Source: JAVBKB01 sp031554275
GTDB taxonomy: Bacteria > Bacillota > Bacilli > JARBTR01
Length of the DNA stretch: 5,598 nt
Direction: 5' to 3'
Assembly (NCBI GenBank): GCA_031554275.1
Contig: JAVBKB010000183.1
Location: forward strand, 1-5,598
Below, one piece after another: positions 1 through 4,686 of the stretch. Position numbers and translations under genes: made by a program. How positions within the stretch are numbered: the first letter of the stretch is position 1; each line of letters opens with the position of its first letter. The notes under the pieces were generated by a model. It saw only the letters and a program-made list of their open reading frames with translations, made no database searches and was not told the origin of the DNA.

Positions 1-396
1 GATACGGACAGAATGATTGTTAATAAGCTTGCTTATGACATTGGCGTGCCGGAAAGATTTGATATCGTTGTTTTTCATGCGACAGAGTCAGAGGACTTTA
101 TCAAGAGAGTGATAGGTTTACCTGGTGAGAAAATTGAATACAAAAACGATGTACTTTATATAAACGACAAGGCTTATGGAGAACCCTATTTAGATGAGTA
201 TAAGAAGAATCTATCTTCAAAAACTCTAACTGGAGATTTTTCAGCTGTAGTACCTGATGATTGTTATTTTCTAATGGGAGATAATCGCTTAGCTAGTAGT
301 GACAGCAGAGTCATTGGTGCGATTCCCATAGACAAAATAATCGGAAAAACTAACTTGGTATACTGGCCGATATCTGATTTTCATTTTGTTAAATAA
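1..396 (+). CDS. lepB: Type I signal peptidase, first copy (5' end outside window)
   Basis: This is a membrane-bound serine protease that removes signal peptides from exported pre-proteins on the outer face of the cytoplasmic membrane. The reading frame is open from base 1 and runs 131 codons to TAA, with a second TAA directly behind. The N-terminal transmembrane segment and the catalytic-serine box (SMxPT) lie upstream of the window, so activity cannot be fully judged. What is visible fits an intact enzyme: the general-base lysine in IKRVIGLPGE, and the C-terminal box GDNRLASSDSR followed by a GKT motif. It aligns codon for codon with the complete copy at 1157-1555, with about 17 substitutions and one missing codon (AVVP against AVVVP). 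It sits upstream of rplS, where trmD is usually found in Bacillus. There is no frameshift or stop in the visible part. Family assignment is certain; which paralogue (SipS/T/X-like) is not. Confidence 0.93.
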   Translation, partial: DTDRMIVNKLAYDIGVPERFDIVVFHATESEDFIKRVIGLPGEKIEYKNDVLYINDKAYGEPYLDEYKKNLSSKTLTGDFSAVVPDDCYFLMGDNRLASSDSRVIGAIPIDKIIGKTNLVYWPISDFHFVK

Positions 397-399
397 TAA

Positions 400-426
400 A
401 AACATCCTGATTTTATGGGTGGGTTT
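400..426 (+). terminator. Weak hairpin after the first lepB, possible bidirectional terminator
   Basis: AAAC and ATCC (400-407) can pair with GGGT (417-420) and GTTT (423-426), with a bulged GG and a 9-nt loop. On the + strand only three T follow. Read on the - strand, the same hairpin is followed by a T-rich run (the complement of 391-399). The position, four bases behind the lepB stop, favours a decayed or bidirectional terminator, but pairing is imperfect and the call is tentative. Confidence 0.3.
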
Positions 427-465
427 CACGCGGATAAATCACCATAGTTACCTCCTTGGTAACAG

Positions 466-494
466 TTGCAAAAGACGCTGCAATATGATACGAT
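466..494 (+). promoter_or_regulatory. Predicted sigma-A promoter of rplS (extended -10)
   Basis: TTGCAA (466-471) and TACGAT (489-494) are separated by 17 bases. A TG one base upstream of the -10 box (486-487) makes it an extended -10 element, which offsets the moderate 4/6 match of each hexamer. Transcription would begin near 501, just ahead of the hairpin at 505-527 and the L19 leader fold. This promoter would let rplS be expressed independently of the upstream lepB. The prediction rests on sequence only. Confidence 0.6.
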
Positions 495-504
495 ATTCTT
501 TGTG

Positions 505-527
505 AAAAAAAGCATTTTGCTTTTTTT
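505..527 (+). terminator. A/T-rich perfect hairpin at the 5' end of the rplS leader, terminator-like
   Basis: A run of seven A plus GCA (505-514) pairs perfectly with TGC plus seven T (518-527) around a TTT loop. This gives a 10-bp stem with only two G-C pairs. The A-tract, stem and T-tract layout is that of a bidirectional intrinsic terminator, but the GC core is very short. It could stop read-through from the upstream lepB, or act as an early attenuator in rplS mRNA, because it lies downstream of the predicted transcription start. Function is inferred. Confidence 0.45.
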
Positions 528-534
528 GGATTAC

Positions 535-572
535 AATGTTCCGCTGCAATTCGTTATTAATGCAAGAGCATT
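535..572 (+). ncRNA. L19 ribosomal-protein leader (cis-regulatory hairpin)
   Basis: Two coaxial helices can be drawn by hand. The outer stem AATGTTC (535-541) pairs with GAGCATT (566-572), seven pairs including one G-U. The inner stem TGCA plus TT (545-551, one bulged A) pairs with AATGCA (559-564) and is closed by a 7-nt loop (552-558). The asymmetric internal loop holds CGC on one side and A on the other. Size (38 nt), two-helix form and location just ahead of the rplS ribosome binding site match the L19 leader described in Bacillus-group bacteria, which is thought to let L19 repress its own synthesis. It ends eight bases before the Shine-Dalgarno sequence, so protein binding could block ribosome entry. 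The assignment is from memory of the family and has not been checked with a covariance model. Confidence 0.7.
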
Positions 573-595
573 TGTTGTGGAAGGAGTTGAATTCG

Positions 596-943
596 ATGCA
601 TAAATTGATTGAAGAAATCACTAAAGAACAACTTCGTACAGATATTCCTAACTTTCGTTCTGGAGACACAGTGAAAGTACATGTGAAGGTTGTCGAGGGA
701 ACTCGTGAACGTATCCAAGTTTACGAAGGCGTGGTTATTAAACGACGTGGTGGTGGAATCAGCGAATCATTTACAGTTCGCAAAATCTCTTATGGCGTTG
801 GTGTTGAACGTGTATTCCCGTTACATACACCTCGTATTGCCAAAATTGAAGTTGTGAGACATGGTAGAGTGCGTCGCGCTAAACTTTATTACTTGCGTAA
901 TTTACGTGGTAAAAAAGCGCGTATTAAAGAAATTCGCCGTTAG
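596..943 (+). CDS. rplS: 50S ribosomal protein L19
   Basis: L19 is a small basic protein of the large ribosomal subunit, located at the interface with the 30S subunit. The 115-residue product has the usual family length. It shows the conserved core: FRSGDTVKVHVKVVEG (20-35), RIQVYEGVVIKRRGGG (39-54), the stretch FTVRKISYGVGVERVFPLH (59-77), and the C-terminal signature RRAKLYYLR (93-101) followed by a basic tail. The ATG at 596 is chosen because AAGGAG (581-586) lies nine bases upstream and because the MHKLIEEITKEQLR start matches Bacillus L19. In-frame ATGs at 536 and 560 fall inside the leader hairpin and are not used. It has its own predicted promoter and L19 leader, and lies between two lepB copies. 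Nothing in the protein is unusual. Confidence 0.98.
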   Translation: MHKLIEEITKEQLRTDIPNFRSGDTVKVHVKVVEGTRERIQVYEGVVIKRRGGGISESFTVRKISYGVGVERVFPLHTPRIAKIEVVRHGRVRRAKLYYLRNLRGKKARIKEIRR

Positions 944-952
944 TTAACTTTG

Positions 953-982
953 GAGGGGCTTTTTAAGTCCCTCTTATAAGTT
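953..982 (+). terminator. Stem-loop downstream of rplS, probable partial terminator
   Basis: GAGGGGCTT (953-961) pairs with AAGTCCCTC (965-973) around a TTT loop, nine pairs with one G-U. An outer AACTT (946-950) can also pair with AAGTT (978-982). The tail (TTATAAGTTTATT) is only moderately T-rich. No convincing promoter lies between this hairpin and the next gene, so it probably reduces rather than ends transcription, leaving the second lepB dependent on read-through. Confidence 0.6.
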
Positions 983-1015
983 TATTGTCAAAAATATTTC
1001 ATTCGGTGGTGTATC

Positions 1016-1555
1016 ATGAGAAAAAAATCAGTTGGTAGAGAAGTATTAGAATGGGGATTAGCATTCCTGTTTGCCGTTGGATTTGCTTTTTTGATTCGTC
1101 AGTTTTTATTTGCTCCGATCTTGGTAGAAGGTAAATCGATGATGCCAACTTTACATGATAAGAACAGAATGATTGTAAATAAAGTTGCTTATGATATCGG
1201 GGAACCAGAAAGATTTGACATTGTTGTGTTTCATGCGACAGAGACAAAAGACTATATCAAAAGAGTAATAGGTTTACCTGGTGAGAAAATCGAATATAAG
1301 AACGATGTACTTTATATAAATGATAAGGCTTACGAGGAACCCTACTTAGATGAATACAAGAAGAATCTATCCTCCAAGAATCTAACAGGAGATTTCGATG
1401 CCGTGGTAGTACCTGATGATTGCTATTTTCTAATGGGTGATAATCGCTTAGATAGCCGAGATAGTAGAGATATCGGTGTGATTCCGATTGATAAAATAAT
1501 CGGAAAAACAAACCTGGTATTCTGGCCAATGTCTGATTTCCATTTTGTTGAATAA
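1016..1555 (+). CDS. lepB: Type I signal peptidase, second copy (complete)
   Basis: This is a membrane-anchored serine-lysine protease that releases mature exported proteins by cutting their signal peptides outside the membrane. The 179-residue product has a short basic N-terminus (MRKK), a single transmembrane segment at about 13-35, and then the catalytic serine S41 in EGKSMMPTL. The general-base lysine K82 lies in IKRVIGLPGE, and the conserved C-terminal box is GDNRLDSRDSR (141-151). Length and single anchor are typical of Gram-positive (SipS-type) enzymes. The start is supported by GGTGGTG (1005-1011), a one-mismatch Shine-Dalgarno sequence four bases ahead. It is a close paralogue of the copy at 1-396; residues 48-179 correspond to the visible part of that copy. 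It sits between rplS and rbgA, and lepB genes next to rbgA-rnhB are known in Bacillus cereus-type and Listeria genomes. Probably transcribed by read-through from rplS. Confidence 0.97.
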   Translation: MRKKSVGREVLEWGLAFLFAVGFAFLIRQFLFAPILVEGKSMMPTLHDKNRMIVNKVAYDIGEPERFDIVVFHATETKDYIKRVIGLPGEKIEYKNDVLYINDKAYEEPYLDEYKKNLSSKNLTGDFDAVVVPDDCYFLMGDNRLDSRDSRDIGVIPIDKIIGKTNLVFWPMSDFHFVE

Positions 1556-1573
1556 TGAATAGATAAACAGAAT

Positions 1574-1599
1574 TGACCCGAATGATTTCATTCGGGTCA
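1574..1599 (+). terminator. Strong hairpin between lepB and rbgA, no T-tract
   Basis: TGACCCGAATG (1574-1584) is a perfect inverted copy of CATTCGGGTCA (1589-1599), with an ATTT loop: 11 pairs, no mismatch. It starts 18 bases after the lepB stop. The following bases (TAAATATATGG) lack the T-run of an intrinsic terminator, so it may be a weak terminator, a 3'-end protecting stem or an mRNA processing boundary. No clear promoter follows before rbgA, which suggests some transcription passes through. Confidence 0.55.
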
Positions 1600-1653
1600 T
1601 AAATATATGGACTTTTACAAGTCGTTTGAAGATTTGAAGAAAGGAGTGATCTA

Positions 1654-2529
1654 GTGGCAATTCAATGGTTTCCTGGTCACATGGCAAAAGCCCGTCGTGA
1701 AGTGACTGAAAAACTAAAGCTTGTTGATATTATTTTTGAAATAGTTGATGCGAGACTTCCTTTATCCTCACGAAATCCGATGATTGATGAGATCATTCAA
1801 CATAAACCAAGACTAGTTATTTTGAATAAAGCAGATATGGCAGATTCGTCTATTACAAAACAATGGTTGCATTATTTTCAAGCCCATTCCCTTTCTGCTG
1901 TAGCAGTGAATTCTCTAGAGGGAAAAGGAATGAACCTAATTACCCAAGCTGCGAAAGAAGTGTTATTTGAAAAGCATGAAAGAATGCGAGCAAAAGGAAT
2001 TCGCCCACGAGCTATCAGAGCAATGATCATTGGTATTCCGAATGTTGGGAAATCCACGCTGATTAACCGTATTGCCAAAAAGAATATTGCGAAAACAGGG
2101 AACACTCCTGGAGTAACGAAAGCGCAGCAATGGATAAAGGTTAATAAGGATATTGAATTGCTTGATACACCTGGAATTCTTTGGCCCAGATTTGAAGATC
2201 AGGAGATTGGACTTAAACTTGCTCTATCAGGGGCAATTAAGGATGCGATCCTTAATTTGCATGAAGTTGCTAGCTATGGTTTGAAATTTCTTCAACAATA
2301 TTATCCTGAGCGCCTTCAAAGCACTTATCAGTTAGCAGAGATTCCTGAAAACATCGTGCTGGCATTTGATCATATTGGCAAATTACGCGCTTGCTTAGGT
2401 AGTGGTGGCGTTGTCGAGTATGACAAAACTGCTGAATTAATTGTTCGAGATATTCGCTCACAGAGATTAGGCGCACTAACATTTGAAAGACCTAAAGAAT
2501 GGAATGATCGAAATGAAAACAGTTGCTGA
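1654..2529 (+). CDS. rbgA: Ribosome biogenesis GTPase RbgA (YlqF)
   Basis: RbgA binds the immature 50S subunit and uses GTP hydrolysis to drive late large-subunit assembly. The 291-residue protein has the circularly permuted GTPase order typical of the YlqF/YawG family. G4 comes first (NKAD, 58-61), then the G5 region (VNSLEG, 85-90), then G1 (GIPNVGKST, 127-135), the TPGVT switch (151-155), and G3 (DTPG, 171-174). The N-terminal WFPGHM carries H9, the histidine needed for GTP hydrolysis in this family. The C-terminal part from about 190 is the helical RNA-binding domain. It starts with GTG at 1654, behind AAGGAGTGAT (1641-1650); the first residues MAIQWFPGHMAKARREV fit the Bacillus protein. 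Its length is near the family norm (about 280-290). It overlaps rnhB by 17 bases, implying co-translation. The functional link with neighbouring rplS is ribosome assembly. Confidence 0.97.
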   Translation: MAIQWFPGHMAKARREVTEKLKLVDIIFEIVDARLPLSSRNPMIDEIIQHKPRLVILNKADMADSSITKQWLHYFQAHSLSAVAVNSLEGKGMNLITQAAKEVLFEKHERMRAKGIRPRAIRAMIIGIPNVGKSTLINRIAKKNIAKTGNTPGVTKAQQWIKVNKDIELLDTPGILWPRFEDQEIGLKLALSGAIKDAILNLHEVASYGLKFLQQYYPERLQSTYQLAEIPENIVLAFDHIGKLRACLGSGGVVEYDKTAELIVRDIRSQRLGALTFERPKEWNDRNENSC

Positions 2530-3283
2530 GATTAAAGAGATTTTGCTTCAGGTGAGGAATGAAAGTGATCCGCTTTTGGAACAGTATCGGACCGATACTC
2601 GTAGTTCGGTTCAAAAACTTGTTGCGAGTTGTCTGAAAAGATTACAATTAGAAGCAAGTTTGCGACAGAAGTTTCAGGAAATGAATCAATTTGAAGACGA
2701 AATTCATTCAAAAGGCTTTCAATTGATTGCTGGAATTGATGAAGCAGGCCGTGGTCCGCTAGCAGGTCCAGTTGTTGCTGGCGCTGTCATATTGCCAAAG
2801 GATTTTCTTCTGCTTGGTTTAAATGATTCCAAGCAATTATCTGAAAAACGACGAAGTGAGTTTTTTGACTTTATTGTCGAACACGCAATCGCTACTTCTA
2901 CGGGTATTGTTACTGCGCAAGAAATTGATGAAATCAATATTTATGAAGCAACAAAACTGGCAATGCAACGTGCTATATCAAATCTAGCTTGCTCACCAGG
3001 GTTTCTATTAATCGATGCAATGAAGATTTCAACTTCTATTCCAAGTGAATCAATTATTAAAGGTGATGCGAGATCCAATTCTATCGCAGCTGCTTCGGTA
3101 ATTGCCAAAGTGACGCGAGATCGCATGATGTTACAGTATGCGCAACAATATCCAAACTATAGCTTTGAAAAGCATATGGGCTACGGTACCAGAGAACATT
3201 TTGATGCTATTCATAAGTTTGGTCCATGCCCGATCCATCGGATGACGTTTGCTCCATTAAATCAGTTTCCTTCAAAAGTTTAG
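2513..3283 (+). CDS. rnhB: Ribonuclease HII
   Basis: RNase HII cleaves RNA in RNA-DNA hybrids and cuts 5' of single ribonucleotides misincorporated in DNA, starting ribonucleotide excision repair in the cytoplasm. From ATG 2513 the protein has 256 residues, against about 255 in Bacillus subtilis. An N-terminal helical extension (about 1-70), typical of Firmicute RNase HII, precedes the catalytic domain. The DEDD residues are visible as D76 and E77 in GIDEAGRGPLAGP, D168 in LLIDAM, and D185 in IKGDARS. The SIAAASVIAKVTRDR stretch and the GYGTREH motif are also present. The start at 2513 is chosen because MKTVAEIKEIL aligns with the family N-terminus. An ATG at 2504 and a TTG at 2483 are in frame but would add residues without a match. 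There is no good Shine-Dalgarno sequence, so translation is probably coupled to rbgA across the 17-nt overlap. Confidence 0.96.
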   Translation: MKTVAEIKEILLQVRNESDPLLEQYRTDTRSSVQKLVASCLKRLQLEASLRQKFQEMNQFEDEIHSKGFQLIAGIDEAGRGPLAGPVVAGAVILPKDFLLLGLNDSKQLSEKRRSEFFDFIVEHAIATSTGIVTAQEIDEINIYEATKLAMQRAISNLACSPGFLLIDAMKISTSIPSESIIKGDARSNSIAAASVIAKVTRDRMMLQYAQQYPNYSFEKHMGYGTREHFDAIHKFGPCPIHRMTFAPLNQFPSKV

Positions 3284-3326
3284 TTCGATTCTTTTGATAA
3301 AAATATTTTTCTTGATGTAATCGAAC
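3283..3326 (+). repeat. Inverted repeat at the rnhB stop codon
   Basis: GTTCGATT (3283-3290) and AATCGAAC (3319-3326) are perfect 8-base inverted copies. Midway between them is a second palindrome, AAAAATATTTTT (3299-3310). The two dyads share nearly the same centre and are separated by 8-base arms on each side, giving a long interrupted hairpin that begins in the last base of the rnhB stop. No T-run follows. It lies just ahead of the more terminator-like hairpin at 3329-3354 and may stabilise the mRNA end. Confidence 0.5.
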
Positions 3327-3328
3327 TT

Positions 3329-3361
3329 ACCTATCCAAGTCACATGGGACAGGTTTTCCTT
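3329..3361 (+). terminator. Probable intrinsic terminator of the rbgA-rnhB transcript
   Basis: ACCT-A-TCC (3329-3336) pairs with GGA-C-AGGT (3347-3354), seven pairs with one A/C mismatch and a 10-nt loop. It is followed at once by a pyrimidine-rich TTTCCTTTT tail. The hairpin plus tail, its position about 45 bases after rnhB, and the presence of a fresh promoter before sucC support it as the end of the upstream operon. Confidence 0.65.
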
Positions 3362-3441
3362 TTATATACTCAAAATGAAATCGCTTTGGCATGTAAAGTT
3401 TCAAGAAGTTGAATAGTTTTATAAAAAAAATGTTCAAATAT

Positions 3442-3471
3442 TAGACAAATTCGACTTAATTTCGCTACAAT
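3442..3471 (+). promoter_or_regulatory. Predicted sigma-A promoter of sucCD
   Basis: TAGACA (3442-3447, 5/6 to TTGACA) and TACAAT (3466-3471, 5/6 to TATAAT) are separated by 18 bases. They sit in an AT-rich stretch, with a run of eight A just upstream (3423-3430) that could act as an UP element. The start would be near 3478, giving a leader of about 35 bases before sucC. This fits sucCD as its own transcription unit after the rnhB terminator. Confidence 0.7.
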
Positions 3472-3485
3472 AGATTTGTGCTATT

Positions 3486-3499
3486 TTGAAATTTTTCAA
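3486..3499 (+). promoter_or_regulatory. Perfect dyad in the sucC leader, possible operator
   Basis: TTGAAA (3486-3491) and TTTCAA (3494-3499) are perfect inverted copies separated by TT. The two-base gap is too short for an RNA hairpin loop at full pairing, so a protein-binding DNA site just after the predicted transcription start is the more natural reading. It ends only a few bases before the ribosome binding site GAGGAG (3502-3507). The cognate regulator is unknown, and chance in AT-rich DNA cannot be excluded. Confidence 0.35.
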
Positions 3500-3513
3500 G
3501 TGAGGAGAATAAT

Positions 3514-4686
3514 ATGAATATTCATGAACATCAGGGGAAAGAAATTCTGCAAGCTTATGGTGTCGCAGTTCAGGCTGGAATTGTTGCTTATACCGTTGAG
3601 GAAGCTGTTCAAGCTGCAAAGGAATTAGGCTCAGGCTTTTGTGTTGTCAAGGCACAAATCCACGCTGGAGGGCGTGGTAAAGCTGGCGGTGTTAAATTAG
3701 CAAAGAATCTTGACGAGGTTCGTTTGCACGCAAGTGAGATTCTTGGAAAGACGCTTGTAACCCATCAAACTGGTCCAGAGGGCAAAGAAGTGAAACGTCT
3801 TCTGATTGCAGATGCTTGTGACATCAAGAAGGAATATTACGTCGGTCTTGTTCTAGATCGTGCGACTTCTCAAGTTGTTCTTATGGCATCAGAAGAGGGC
3901 GGCATGGATATTGAAGAGGTGGCCGCAAACTCACCAGAGAAGATTATTAAAGAAGTGATCGACCCAGTTGTTGGGCTTACTGGATTTCAGGCACGTCGTG
4001 TGGCTTTCAAAATGAATATGCCAAAAGAGCTTATCAATCAAACAGCGAAACTGTTCATAAATCTGTACACTGCTTACATAGAAAAGGATTGTTCCATTGT
4101 TGAAATCAATCCGTTAGTAGAGACGGAAGATGGCAAAGTGCTGGCACTGGATGCAAAGCTGAATTTCGATAGCAATGCGCTGTATCGTCATCCTGAAGTG
4201 GTAGCGCTTCGAGATCTAAATGAAGAAGATGTGAAAGAAATTGAAGCTTCTAAATTTGATTTGAGTTACATTGCCTTGGATGGAAATATTGGTTGTATGG
4301 TAAATGGTGCAGGACTTGCAATGGCAACTATGGACATCATTAAGCATTATGGTGGCGAACCCGCGAATTTCTTGGATGTTGGGGGTGGTGCAACGACTGA
4401 GAAAGTAACAGAAGCTTGCAAAATTATTCTGTCTGATGATAAGGTCAAAGGAATATTTATTAATATTTTTGGTGGCATTATGAAGTGTGATGTCATTGCT
4501 CAAGGTGTCGTTGAGGCTGTTAAACAACTTGGCTTAACCGTTCCGGTTGTAGTTCGTCTTGAAGGTACAAATGTGAATTTAGGGAAAGAAATTCTACAAA
4601 ATTCAGGCTTAAATCTAGTTTCTGCTGGTTCAATGGCAGATGGTGCACAAAAAATCGTTAAACTAGTGGGAGGCGTTGCAGTATGA
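3514..4686 (+). CDS. sucC: Succinyl-CoA synthetase (ADP-forming) beta subunit
   Basis: SucC pairs with SucD to interconvert succinyl-CoA and succinate with formation of ATP (or GTP) in the TCA cycle; the beta subunit carries the nucleotide and succinate sites. The 390-residue protein begins with the family hallmark MNIHEHQGKEIL. Its ATP-grasp domain (about 1-240) shows K46 in VVKAQIHAGGRGKAGGVKL and the metal/phosphate residues E197, N199 and D213 (IVEINPLVE, ALDAKL), at the same numbers as in the E. coli enzyme. The C-terminal ligase domain (about 245-390) has NGAGLAMATMD (264-274), FLDVGGGAT (286-294) and NIFGGIMKCD (317-326). GAGGAG (3502-3507) lies six bases before ATG. It is slightly longer than its homologues (about 386-388) because of a few C-terminal residues. 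The stop overlaps the sucD start (ATGA), so equal subunit production is expected. No defect is seen. Confidence 0.98.
   Translation: MNIHEHQGKEILQAYGVAVQAGIVAYTVEEAVQAAKELGSGFCVVKAQIHAGGRGKAGGVKLAKNLDEVRLHASEILGKTLVTHQTGPEGKEVKRLLIADACDIKKEYYVGLVLDRATSQVVLMASEEGGMDIEEVAANSPEKIIKEVIDPVVGLTGFQARRVAFKMNMPKELINQTAKLFINLYTAYIEKDCSIVEINPLVETEDGKVLALDAKLNFDSNALYRHPEVVALRDLNEEDVKEIEASKFDLSYIALDGNIGCMVNGAGLAMATMDIIKHYGGEPANFLDVGGGATTEKVTEACKIILSDDKVKGIFINIFGGIMKCDVIAQGVVEAVKQLGLTVPVVVRLEGTNVNLGKEILQNSGLNLVSAGSMADGAQKIVKLVGGVAV

Noticed and set aside
532..537. TACAAT as an alternative -10 box for rplS
   Set aside because: No -35 hexamer at 16-18 bases upstream and no TG extension. A start from it would also cut off the outer stem of the L19 leader.
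536..595. In-frame N-terminal extension of rplS starting at ATG 536 or 560
   Set aside because: Both starts lie inside the L19 leader hairpin and lack a Shine-Dalgarno sequence. The ATG at 596 has AAGGAG at good spacing and gives the family-standard 115 residues.
985..1013. TTGTCA (985-990) as the -35 box of a lepB promoter
   Set aside because: The hexamer at the right distance is GGTGTA, which is part of the ribosome binding site, and transcription would start inside the gene.
1573..1605. TTGACC (1573-1578) as a -35 box for an rbgA promoter
   Set aside because: It lies in the arm of the strong hairpin, and no -10-like hexamer occurs at 16-18 bases. TAAATA would need a 21-base spacer.
2483..2512. 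Longer RNase HII start at TTG 2483 or ATG 2504
   Set aside because: The added residues do not match the family N-terminus and neither start has a clear Shine-Dalgarno sequence. ATG 2513 gives a normal length of 256 residues. ATG 2504 is the next best alternative.
3375..3416. 13-codon ORF MKSLWHVKFQEVE between rnhB and sucC
   Set aside because: No ribosome binding site, no promoter at proper distance, and a length expected by chance.
3486..3500. CodY box in the sucC leader
   Set aside because: Alignment to AATTTTCWGAAAATT gives several mismatches in both orientations, so the dyad is kept only as an unassigned operator candidate.
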